A program made the position numbers and the translations under genes. Of a stretch of DNA of 5,981 nucleotides, positions 1 to 5,616 are shown piece by piece; the first letter of the stretch is position 1; every line of letters begins with the position of its first letter. The notes under the pieces were generated by a model. That model had not been told where the DNA came from. It searched no databases and saw only the letters and a program-made list of their open reading frames with translations. Source of the stretch: Ectothiorhodospiraceae bacterium (GTDB lineage Bacteria > Pseudomonadota > Gammaproteobacteria > Nitrococcales > AK92); contig JAJUFY010000145.1 of NCBI GenBank assembly GCA_029263635.1, forward strand, positions 1 through 5,981, in the 5' to 3' direction.

Positions 1-1
1 C

Positions 2-487
2 GAGCGCATCGTCTACGAGCGGATGAAGGCGCAGCTGGCGCGCGACGGCATTGCCTCGCAGCCGCTGCTGGTACCGGTCACGGTGGCGGTCTCGCCGCAG
101 GAAGCGGACGCCCTGGACGAGCACGCCAGCGCCTTTCACACGCTCGGCTTCGAAGTGGACAGGGTAGGCGCCGACACCGTTGCGGTGCGGCGCGTGCCGG
201 TGCTGCTGAAGGATGCCGATGCCGGCCTGCTGGTGCGGGACATGCTGGCCGATCTGCACGCGCTCGGCAGCAGCGGCCGGCTCGACGAAGCGCTGCAGCA
301 CGTGCTTGGCAACATCGGCTGCCGCAACTCCGTGCGCGCGCATCGGCGGCTGACCCTGGCGGAGATGAACGCCCTGCTGCGGGACATGGAAGCAACCCCC
401 AACAGCGGCCAGTGCAATCACGGCCGGCCGACCTGGACCGAGCTGAGCATGAACGAGCTCGACAAGCTGTTCCTGCGCGGCCGCTGA
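2..487 (+). CDS. mutL: DNA mismatch repair protein MutL, C-terminal part (5' end outside window)
   Basis: The open frame enters from the left edge in frame 2 and ends at TGA 485-487, giving 161 visible residues; the N-terminal GHKL ATPase lies outside. This is the C-terminal dimerisation domain, which in the family links MutS recognition to strand cleavage. The first visible residues (ERIVYE) fit the second half of the endonuclease motif DQHA-x2-E-x4-E. Further landmarks are QPLLVP (59-76), matching the sliding-clamp-binding consensus Qxh(L/I)xP; GCR (317-325), close to the ACR motif; CNHGRP (413-430), matching C(P/N)HGRP; and FLR (470-478), matching FxR. Together these suggest a nicking-competent MutL, unlike the E. 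coli protein, which lacks this activity and relies on MutH. The activity is inferred from motifs. miaA follows after 15 bp, the usual gammaproteobacterial arrangement, with no terminator between them. Confidence 0.96.
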   Translation, partial: ERIVYERMKAQLARDGIASQPLLVPVTVAVSPQEADALDEHASAFHTLGFEVDRVGADTVAVRRVPVLLKDADAGLLVRDMLADLHALGSSGRLDEALQHVLGNIGCRNSVRAHRRLTLAEMNALLRDMEATPNSGQCNHGRPTWTELSMNELDKLFLRGR

Positions 488-502
488 GCAGGGATTCCGA
501 CC

Positions 503-1435
503 ATGGCGACGCCCCCGATCATCTGCCTGATGGGCCCCACTGCCGCCGGCAAGACGGCGCTGGCGATCGCGCTGGCCGAGCGGCTGCCGATGGAAATCAT
601 CAGTGTTGATTCGGCACTGGTTTATCGCGGCATGGACATTGGAACGGCCAAGCCGGAACCCCATGTCTTGGCGCAGATACGGCATCATCTGGTGGATATT
701 CTGGAGCCGAACGAGGCTTATTCCGCGGCCCAGTTTCGTGCCGATGCGCTGGCGGCGATCGAGGATATTCTGGCCCGAGGACGCATACCCCTGCTGACCG
801 GCGGCACGATGCTGTACTTCCGCGCTCTGGAGCGGGGGCTGTCGCAACTGCCGCAGGCCGATCCGGAGATCAGGGCGCGCTTGGAAGCAGAGGCGCAGGA
901 ACGGGGGTGGCCTGCACTCCACGCCCGGCTGGCAGAGGTCGATCCGGAAGCGGCGCAGCGTATCCACGCGAATGATCCACAACGCATACAGCGCGCGCTG
1001 GAGGTCTATGCCTTGACGGGGGAGCCGCTGTCGGACCTGCTGAAGCGGGAGGGGGGTGAACCTTTTCCGTATCCGCTTGCCAAATGGGTAATCGCGCCCA
1101 GGGACAGGGCGTGGCTGCATGCCCGGATCGAAGCGCGGTTCCGTCAGATGCTGGCACGGGGGTTCATCGACGAAGTGGCGCAACTGCGCGCCCGCGGCGA
1201 CCTGGATCTCGGCAAGCCGTCCATGCGGGCGGTGGGATATCGCCAGGTATGGGAATACCTGGACGGCCGCTATGACTACGACACCATGCTCGCCCGCGGC
1301 ATCGCAGCGACTCGGCAGTTCGCCAAGCGGCAGTTTACCTGGCTGCGCTCGGATACGGGGGCAGACTGGTTCGCCAGCGAGGATGAAGGAAACAGTGAAC
1401 TGCTGGTTGCCCGGGCGTCCGCGATGTGGGCTTGA
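503..1435 (+). CDS. miaA: tRNA dimethylallyltransferase MiaA
   Basis: Cytoplasmic enzyme that transfers a dimethylallyl group from DMAPP to N6 of A37 in tRNAs reading UNN codons (i6A37), the first step towards ms2i6A. The 310 residues match the usual family length. The N-terminus has the P-loop-like GPTAAGKT (residues 11-18), followed by ISVDSALVYRGMDIGTAKP with Asp36 at the position of the catalytic aspartate and Arg42 and Thr48 in the conserved block. Further on are HLVDILEP, GGTMLYFRAL, MRAVGYRQVWEY, and a basic tRNA-contacting segment ATRQFAKRQFTWLR near the C-terminus. The start is the ATG at 503, with AGGG at 489-492 upstream and the P-loop starting ten residues in, as is normal. It is probably co-transcribed with mutL. 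Codon choice looks less GC-extreme than in hflX-hflC, notably over 590-1150. Confidence 0.98.
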   Translation: MATPPIICLMGPTAAGKTALAIALAERLPMEIISVDSALVYRGMDIGTAKPEPHVLAQIRHHLVDILEPNEAYSAAQFRADALAAIEDILARGRIPLLTGGTMLYFRALERGLSQLPQADPEIRARLEAEAQERGWPALHARLAEVDPEAAQRIHANDPQRIQRALEVYALTGEPLSDLLKREGGEPFPYPLAKWVIAPRDRAWLHARIEARFRQMLARGFIDEVAQLRARGDLDLGKPSMRAVGYRQVWEYLDGRYDYDTMLARGIAATRQFAKRQFTWLRSDTGADWFASEDEGNSELLVARASAMWA

Positions 1436-1480
1436 CGCGCATGGCAGGAGTCTAGAGTCAGTGGAGTCTATGCTAGTCTT
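1432..1480 (+). promoter_or_regulatory. Candidate sigma-70 promoter region for hfq
   Basis: TTGACG (1432-1437), overlapping the miaA stop, matches the -35 consensus at five of six positions. TAGAGT (1453-1458) is a four-of-six -10 element, but the 15-bp spacer is short. A second possible -10, TAGTCT with an upstream TGC (1471-1479), has only a poor -35 partner. The block is locally AT-richer than its surroundings and holds two CTAG tetramers and a repeated GGAGTCTA. E. coli hfq is known to have promoters within and after miaA, so an internal promoter here is plausible, but the exact elements are uncertain. Confidence 0.3.
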
Positions 1481-1498
1481 ACGCGATTTTTCATCGGG

Positions 1499-1546
1499 GG
1501 CGCTGGAACACGTGAGGGCAGCGCCGGGCGAACGGTTGGGTGCCCG
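1499..1546 (+). repeat. Two short inverted repeats in the miaA-hfq intergenic region
   Basis: GGCGCT (1499-1504) pairs perfectly with AGCGCC (1520-1525) across a 15-nt loop, and CGGGC (1525-1529) pairs with GCCCG (1542-1546) across 12 nt. The two stems share one base and would fold end to end in an hfq leader transcript. Neither is followed by a T-run, so they do not look like an intrinsic terminator. Stems of 5-6 bp are expected fairly often in GC-rich DNA, so this is a weak call. Confidence 0.25.
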
Positions 1547-1548
1547 CA

Positions 1549-1586
1549 AATAATAAAAATCAACCGATTTACCTTAAGGAGTTAAG
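1549..1586 (+). promoter_or_regulatory. hfq leader: ARN-type tract, small hairpins and Shine-Dalgarno
   Basis: Bases 1549-1560 read as four consecutive A-R-N triplets (AAT AAT AAA AAT), the motif bound by the distal face of Hfq. Next comes a 5-bp hairpin, AAATC/GATTT, with loop AACC (1557-1570). The Shine-Dalgarno TAAGGAG lies at 1575-1581, eight bases before the ATG; its GGAG core is the loop of a second 5-bp inverted repeat, CTTAA/TTAAG (1573-1586). The strong Shine-Dalgarno fixes the hfq start. Hfq is known to repress its own translation in E. coli; that it does so through this site is inference. Confidence 0.5.
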
Positions 1587-1589
1587 TGA

Positions 1590-1853
1590 ATGGCCAAGGG
1601 GCAATCACTGCAGGAACCGTTCTTGAACGCGCTCCGGAAGGAAAAGGTTCCGGTGTCCGTCTATCTGGTCAACGGCATCAAGCTGCAGGGCCAGATCGAA
1701 TCGTTCGATCAGTTCGTGGTGCTGCTGAAGAACAGCGTCAGCCAGATGGTGTACAAGCACGCCATCTCGACGATCGTTCCGGCACGCAATGTCAGACCTG
1801 CTGTCGGTGACGACCAATCCCGTGGCGGTGGTCAGGAGTTCGGCAATTTCTGA
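1590..1853 (+). CDS. hfq: RNA chaperone Hfq
   Basis: Sm-like RNA chaperone that forms a hexameric ring and pairs small RNAs with target mRNAs, affecting translation and decay. The 87 residues begin MAKGQSLQEPFLNAL and closely match E. coli Hfq over the core. Proximal-face residues Gln8, Gln41, Phe42, Lys56 and His57 are present; position 9 is Glu instead of Asp. Distal-face residues Tyr25, Gly29, Ile30, Lys31 and Gln33 are kept. The Sm2 motif YKHAISTIVPAR (residues 55-66) is nearly canonical. The rim patch is Arg16, Lys17, Lys19, retaining positive charge. The C-terminal tail is short, about 20 residues, Gly-rich and probably disordered, with acidic residues (DD, E). Translation starts from the strong Shine-Dalgarno at 1575-1581. 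The 3' end overlaps the hflX frame, suggesting coupled translation. Confidence 0.99.
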   Translation: MAKGQSLQEPFLNALRKEKVPVSVYLVNGIKLQGQIESFDQFVVLLKNSVSQMVYKHAISTIVPARNVRPAVGDDQSRGGGQEFGNF

Positions 1854-3171
1854 GCGCACGGCGGTCACCGCGGCCGCTTCCCAGCTGTTCGAACGCCCGA
1901 CGGGCGGCGAACGGGCAATTATCGTCCATCTGGACACCACCGGCGTCGGCGCTGAAGAGGCGCTCGCCGAGGGGGTCGCGCTGGCGCAGTCGGCCGGTGC
2001 CGAGGTCGTTGCCAGCCATATCGTCCGCCGCCGGACGCCGGATCCGCGGTTCTACGTCGGATCCGGCAAGGTGGCCGAGCTTGCCGCCGCCATCCAGGAA
2101 CAGGCGATCGAGCTGGTCGTGGTCAACCATGCCATCTCGCCCTCACAGGAGCGTAATCTCGAGCGCGCCCTGCAGTGCCGGGTGCTGGACCGGACCACGC
2201 TGATCCTGGACATCTTCGCGCAGCGGGCCCGCTCCTTCGAGGGCAAGCTGCAGGTCGAGCTGGCGCAGTTGCGGCACATGTCGACCCGGCTCGTCAGAGG
2301 CTGGACCCACCTGGAGCGGCAGCGGGGCGGCATCGGCCTGCGCGGCCCTGGCGAAACCCAGCTGGAAACCGACCGCCGGCTGATCGGCAAGCGGATTCAC
2401 CAGCTGGAACGGCGCCTGGACAAGGTGCAGCGCCACCGCCAGCAGGGGCGCCAGGCGCGCCGCCGGCGCGAGCAGCCGGTGGTGGCGCTGGTCGGCTATA
2501 CCAACGCCGGCAAATCGACCCTGTTCAATCGCCTCACCGAGGCCGAGGTGTATGCGGCGGACCAGCTGTTCGCCACTCTGGATCCGACCCTGCGCCGGGT
2601 GGACCTGCCCAATGACGAGCCGATCATGCTGGCCGATACGGTCGGGTTCATCCGCCACCTGCCGCATCAGCTGGTCGCGGCCTTCCGTTCCACGCTGGAA
2701 GAAGTCGTGGAGGCCGATCTGCTGCTGCATGTGATCGACGCCGCCAGCGACGAGCGCGAGGAGCAGATTCGCGAGGTCGAGGCGGTGCTGCAGGAGCTGG
2801 GCGCCGACGAGGTGCCGACGGTCAAGGTCTACAACAAGATCGATCTGCTCGGCAGGACGCCGACGATCGGCCGCAATGCCGAGGGCGAGGCGGTCGAGAT
2901 ATGGCTGTCGGCCGTCGAGGAGCGGGGGCTGGACCTGCTGCGGGAGCTGCTGGCCGAGCGCCTGGGCAGTGCCCGCGTGCGCGGCAAGGTGCGGCTGCCG
3001 CCCGAGCAGGGGCGGCTGCGGGCCCGCTTCTACGCGGTCGGCAAGGTGCTGGCCGAGCGGTTCGGGGATCAGGGGGAGACGGTGCTGGAGATTGACCTGC
3101 CCCGGCGCGAGCTGGAGCGGCTTTACCGAAATGAGGGGCTGGCCGCGGCAGTCGAGCCACTTGTGGATTGA
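1789..3171 (+). CDS. hflX: Ribosome-splitting GTPase HflX
   Basis: Translational GTPase that binds the 50S subunit and, in E. coli, splits stalled or hibernating 70S ribosomes under stress. Numbered from ATG 1789 (460 residues): HflX N-terminal domain from about residue 33; ribosome-contact block GLRGPGETQLETDRR ending near 197; basic coiled helix to about 229; then the GTPase domain with G1 GYTNAGKS (236-243), G3 DTVGF (283-287), G4 NKID (349-352) and G5 SA (374-375). The C-terminal domain opens with GRLRARFY. The start is unclear. ATG 1789 overlaps hfq by 65 bp, has no evident Shine-Dalgarno, and adds about 32 residues before LFERPTGGERA, where relatives usually begin. GTG codons at 1807, 1822 and 1828 also lack one. 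AGGAG (1834-1838) stands 7 nt before an in-frame ATT at 1846. Function is certain; the coordinates give the longest version. Confidence 0.95.
   Translation: MSDLLSVTTNPVAVVRSSAISERTAVTAAASQLFERPTGGERAIIVHLDTTGVGAEEALAEGVALAQSAGAEVVASHIVRRRTPDPRFYVGSGKVAELAAAIQEQAIELVVVNHAISPSQERNLERALQCRVLDRTTLILDIFAQRARSFEGKLQVELAQLRHMSTRLVRGWTHLERQRGGIGLRGPGETQLETDRRLIGKRIHQLERRLDKVQRHRQQGRQARRRREQPVVALVGYTNAGKSTLFNRLTEAEVYAADQLFATLDPTLRRVDLPNDEPIMLADTVGFIRHLPHQLVAAFRSTLEEVVEADLLLHVIDAASDEREEQIREVEAVLQELGADEVPTVKVYNKIDLLGRTPTIGRNAEGEAVEIWLSAVEERGLDLLRELLAERLGSARVRGKVRLPPEQGRLRARFYAVGKVLAERFGDQGETVLEIDLPRRELERLYRNEGLAAAVEPLVD
1834..1848 (+). promoter_or_regulatory. Shine-Dalgarno-like AGGAG before an in-frame ATT, candidate hflX start
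   Basis: AGGAG (1834-1838; TCAGGAG with the two preceding bases) lies inside the end of hfq, seven bases upstream of ATT 1846-1848. This ATT is in the hflX frame and five bases from the hfq stop codon at 1851. No ATG, GTG or TTG occurs in this frame between the AGGAG and LFERP. ATT starts are documented for infC and pcnB in E. coli, but are very rare. The alternative is that the AGGAG is a chance match within hfq and a start further upstream is used. Confidence 0.3.
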
Positions 3172-3182
3172 AGTCGTTATCC

Positions 3183-3212
3183 TTGCGGTTGCATGCACCC
3201 GGTCTTTAGAAT
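3183..3212 (+). promoter_or_regulatory. Candidate sigma-70 promoter for hflKC
   Basis: TAGAAT (3207-3212) matches the -10 consensus at five of six positions. TTGCGG (3183-3188) is a weaker three-of-six -35 element with an 18-bp spacer. They lie in the 104-bp gap between hflX and hflK, leaving a leader of roughly 55 bases before hflK. A near-perfect 11-bp direct repeat (3186-3196 and 3217-3227) brackets the -10. The presence of a gap in an otherwise compact cluster supports an internal promoter. Confidence 0.4.
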
Positions 3213-3237
3213 CCCCCGGTTGCAGGCCTTCCAGATA

Positions 3238-3251
3238 GCGGCGCATGCCGC
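3238..3251 (+). repeat. Small inverted repeat in the hflK leader
   Basis: GCGGC (3238-3242) and GCCGC (3247-3251) form a 5-bp stem around GCAT. It lies 12 bases before the hflK Shine-Dalgarno ACGGAG (3264-3269) and has no T-run after it, so it is not a terminator. A stem this short may be chance in GC-rich DNA. Confidence 0.2.
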
Positions 3252-3275
3252 CTCAAGAATTCTACGGAGACGTCA

Positions 3276-4484
3276 ATGGCTTGGAATGAGCCTGGGGGAA
3301 ATCGCGACCCCTGGAGCGGCTCAGGTCGCAATCAGGGCCCGCCCGATCTCGACGAATTGCTGAAGAAGCTCGGCGAGCGCTTCCGGAAACTCATCGGAGG
3401 CAAAGGGGGCGGCAGCGGCGATGGCGACGGCGACGGCGGCAATCGAGGCCGCGGTGCCGGCGCCAGCGGCCTGCTGCTGATCGTGGCCGTGCTGGCCGTG
3501 GTCTGGCTGCTGTCCGGCTTCTACATCGTCAACGAAGGCAAGCGCGCCATCGTGCTGCGCTTCGGCGCCTACCAGCAGACCACCACGCCCGGCATTCACT
3601 GGCACCTGCCGTACCCGATCGAGACGGTGCGCATGGTGGACGTCGAAAGCCGGCGCATCATCCGTATCGGCTATGAGCCGGCCGGCAACCGGAACCGCCC
3701 GGTACTGTCCGAGGCGCTGATGCTCACGCGCGACGAGAACATCGTCAACGTGCAGCTTGCCGTGCAGTGGCAGGTGAGCGACCCGGCCCGCTATCTGTTC
3801 ACCCTGCGCGAGCCCGAGCAGACCCTCAAGGAACTGACCGAGAGCGCCCTGCGCGAAGTGGTCGGCAAGAACGAGATGGATTTCGTGCTCACCGAGGGCC
3901 GCGCCGAGGTGGTCGAGGCGACCCGGACCCTGGTTCAGGAAGCGCTGGACCGCTACGATGCCGGCATCCGCGTCGTGCAGGTCGCCATCCAGGACGTCCA
4001 GCCGCCCGAAGAGGTGCAGGGCGCCTTCGCCGATGCCATCCGGGCCCGCGAGGACGAGCAGCGGCTGATCAACGAGGCCAGGGCCTACCACAACGAGGTG
4101 CTGCCGCAGGCCGCCGGTCAGGCCGCGCGCATCGTCGAAGAGGCGGAGGGCTACCGTGCCCGCGTGGTGGCCGAGGCGGAAGGTGAGGCCGCCCGCTTCC
4201 TCTCCCTGCTGGCCGAATACAAGAAAGCGCCCGGGGTGACCCGCGAGCGGCTGTATCTGGAGACCATGGAAGAAATTCTCGGCCGCACCAACAAGGCGCT
4301 GATCGACGTCGAAGGCGGCGGCAATCAGGTGATGTACCTGCCGCTCGACAAGATGCTGGAGCGCAGCAGGCCGGGTGCCCAGCAGCCTGCTGCCACGGCG
4401 CCGCTGCCTGAGCCGGCCAGCCGCACCGGCAGCCCGGCGGGGAACGTCGGGCGTGACCGCCTGCGCGACCGGGAGGTTCGCTGA
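3276..4484 (+). CDS. hflK: FtsH protease modulator HflK
   Basis: SPFH/prohibitin-family membrane protein that assembles with HflC into a large periplasm-facing complex around the FtsH protease and modulates degradation of membrane proteins and, in E. coli, phage lambda CII. The 402 residues start MAWNEPGGNRDPW, a typical opening. A cytoplasmic N-terminal part with a charged helix (about 25-40) leads to a Gly/Asp-rich linker (41-64), then one membrane segment (about 65-84), then the SPFH domain from GKRAIVLRFG (88-97). Conserved blocks are LTRDENIVNV, PPEEVQGAF and AIRAREDEQR. The Ala/Glu-rich coiled coil EEAEGYRARVVAEAEGEAARF, ERLYLETMEE and MYLPLDKML follow. About 40 C-terminal residues are Pro/Ala-rich and look disordered. 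ATG 3276 has ACGGAG (3264-3269) at good spacing. The stop overlaps the hflC ATG by one base (TGATG), so translation is probably coupled. Confidence 0.98.
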   Translation: MAWNEPGGNRDPWSGSGRNQGPPDLDELLKKLGERFRKLIGGKGGGSGDGDGDGGNRGRGAGASGLLLIVAVLAVVWLLSGFYIVNEGKRAIVLRFGAYQQTTTPGIHWHLPYPIETVRMVDVESRRIIRIGYEPAGNRNRPVLSEALMLTRDENIVNVQLAVQWQVSDPARYLFTLREPEQTLKELTESALREVVGKNEMDFVLTEGRAEVVEATRTLVQEALDRYDAGIRVVQVAIQDVQPPEEVQGAFADAIRAREDEQRLINEARAYHNEVLPQAAGQAARIVEEAEGYRARVVAEAEGEAARFLSLLAEYKKAPGVTRERLYLETMEEILGRTNKALIDVEGGGNQVMYLPLDKMLERSRPGAQQPAATAPLPEPASRTGSPAGNVGRDRLRDREVR

Positions 4485-5359
4485 TGCAAGCCCTGAGAAC
4501 TGCCATCATCGCGCTGCTGGTCGTCGTCGCCGCTGGCGCATACCTGTCGATGTACACCATCGACGAGACCGAGGTCGGCATCAAGTTCAAGTTCGGCCGG
4601 ATCGTCGAGACCGATATCGGGCCGGGCTTGCACTTCAAGGCGCCGATCATGCACACCGTGCGGCGCTTCGATAACCGCATCCACACCCTCGACGAGGATC
4701 CGGCACGGTTCCTGACCTCGGAGAAGAAGAACGTCATCGTCGACGCCTTCGTCAAGTGGCGCATTCAGGATGCCGGTCGTTTCTATACGACGGTCGGAGG
4801 CGATCCGGCCCGCGCCAACCAGCGCCTGAGCGAAATCATTCGCAGCGGCCTGCGTACCGAATTCGGCCGTCGCACCATCCAGGAAGTGATTTCCGGCGAG
4901 CGCAGCCGGATCATGAACATCCTGACCGAGCAGACGGTGGAGGCGGCGCAGTCGCTGGGGATTCGCATCGTCGATGTGCGGATCCAGCGCATTGATCTGC
5001 CGAGCGACGTCAGCGAATCGGTGTACCGGCGCATGGCGGCCGAGCGCGAGCGGGTGGCCCGCGACTTCCGGGCGCGCGGCGGCGAGGCGGCGGAGCGTAT
5101 CCGGGCCGACGCCGATCGTCAGCGCACCGTAATACTGGCGGAGGCCTATCGCGATGCCGAGCAGCTGCGCGGCCAGGGCGACGCCAAGGCAGCCGAGATC
5201 TACGCCCGCGCCTACCAGCAGGATCCGGAATTCTTCTCGTTCTACCGCAGCCTGGCGGCCTACCGGCAGAGCTTCGAGGCGTCGGACAACATGCTGCTGC
5301 TGTCGCCGGACTCCAGCTTCTTCCGCTATTGGGAGCAGATGCAACCGGCCGCACGCTAA
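4484..5359 (+). CDS. hflC: FtsH protease modulator HflC
   Basis: SPFH-family partner of HflK in the HflKC-FtsH complex of the inner membrane; despite early claims it is not itself a recognised protease. The 291 residues start with one signal-anchor membrane helix (about 5-23), so the bulk should lie in the periplasm. The SPFH domain includes EVGIKFKFGRI, PGLHFKAPI and KKNVIVDAFVKWRI, followed by LGIRIVDVRIQRIDLP, the coiled-coil AERERVARDFRARGGEAAERIRADAD, and the C-terminal signature SPDSSFFRYW. Against E. coli HflC (334 residues, from memory) it lacks an insert of about 40 residues before LGIRIVDVRI, consistent with its shorter length. The start ATG 4484 overlaps the hflK stop and has GGGAGG (4471-4476) seven bases upstream, inside hflK. 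A strong hairpin begins at the stop codon. Confidence 0.98.
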   Translation: MQALRTAIIALLVVVAAGAYLSMYTIDETEVGIKFKFGRIVETDIGPGLHFKAPIMHTVRRFDNRIHTLDEDPARFLTSEKKNVIVDAFVKWRIQDAGRFYTTVGGDPARANQRLSEIIRSGLRTEFGRRTIQEVISGERSRIMNILTEQTVEAAQSLGIRIVDVRIQRIDLPSDVSESVYRRMAAERERVARDFRARGGEAAERIRADADRQRTVILAEAYRDAEQLRGQGDAKAAEIYARAYQQDPEFFSFYRSLAAYRQSFEASDNMLLLSPDSSFFRYWEQMQPAAR

Positions 5360-5393
5360 CCGGCAGCGCTGCGCTGCCGGTTGAGCTGCCGGT
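5358..5393 (+). repeat. Perfect inverted repeat at the hflC stop with a duplicated right arm
   Basis: Bases 5358-5368 (starting within the TAA stop) and 5372-5382 are perfect reverse complements, giving an 11-bp GC-rich stem with loop CTG. There is no T-run after it, so it is not a classic intrinsic terminator; it could serve as a weak or Rho-assisted terminator or as a 3'-end stabiliser for hflKC mRNA. The right-arm sequence GCTGCCGGT (5373-5381) occurs again at 5385-5393, so the left arm could pair with either copy. Confidence 0.6.
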
Positions 5394-5417
5394 GCGACTG
5401 GGTGAGGTCGAACGGTA

Positions 5418-5603
5418 ATGACCGATCTGCTGTCGGCGTTCGCGCTGCTGCTGGTGCTGGAGGGGCTGTTGCCGTTCGCAAGCCCCGATCTGCTCCGCCG
5501 TACCTTGCTGCAGGTCGCCCAGCTCGACGACCGGAGCCTGCGTCTCAGCGGCTTGGCATCCATGCTGGCCGGGGTAGTCCTGCTCTACCTGGCCCGCCAC
5601 TGA
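5418..5603 (+). CDS. Small membrane protein, DUF2065 (YjeT-like) family
   Basis: A 61-residue protein with two hydrophobic segments: roughly residues 4-20, ending in the turn PFASPDLLRR, and roughly 43-59 (LSGLASMLAGVVLLYLA), separated by a short polar stretch rich in Gln, Asp and Arg. Length, two-helix layout, and position right after hflC match the DUF2065/YjeT family, which in E. coli lies between hflC and purA. Its function is not established; the constant linkage to hflKC hints at a role at the inner membrane near the HflKC-FtsH complex, but that is inference. The start ATG 5418 has a modest GAGG (5404-5407) ten bases upstream. The hflC-to-ATG gap of 58 bp is mostly the hairpin region. 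hisZ starts 13 bp after its stop. Confidence 0.85.
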   Translation: MTDLLSAFALLLVLEGLLPFASPDLLRRTLLQVAQLDDRSLRLSGLASMLAGVVLLYLARH

Positions 5604-5616
5604 CCTTGTTTTCCAC

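Noticed and set aside
1432..1480. Sigma-32 heat-shock promoter before hfq
   Set aside because: E. coli has one near hfq, but no CCCCAT-type -10 element follows the CTTGAC at 1431-1436 at a suitable distance.
1499..1560. Intrinsic terminator between miaA and hfq
   Set aside because: The inverted repeats are short, and the tract after them is A-rich on the coding strand, not T-rich.
3163..3182. DnaA-box-like words (TGTGGATTG and TTATCC) around the hflX stop
   Set aside because: TGTGGATTG matches the reverse-complement DnaA box at only seven of nine positions and lies in the hflX end; there is no cluster of boxes and no origin-type neighbour gene.
2143..3246. Minus-strand open frame of 367 codons opposite hflX
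   Set aside because: It mirrors the GC-rich codon pattern of hflX, has no recognisable family, and hflX on the other strand carries all GTPase motifs.
3321..4091. Minus-strand open frame of 256 codons opposite hflK
   Set aside because: Low-complexity His/Gly/Ala-rich translation without recognisable motifs, antisense to a certain gene.
4325..5563. Minus-strand open frame of 412 codons opposite hflC and part of the DUF2065 gene
   Set aside because: It spans the opposite strand of hflC, the hairpin and half of the DUF2065 gene, with Arg/Ala-rich composition typical of antisense shadows in GC-rich DNA.
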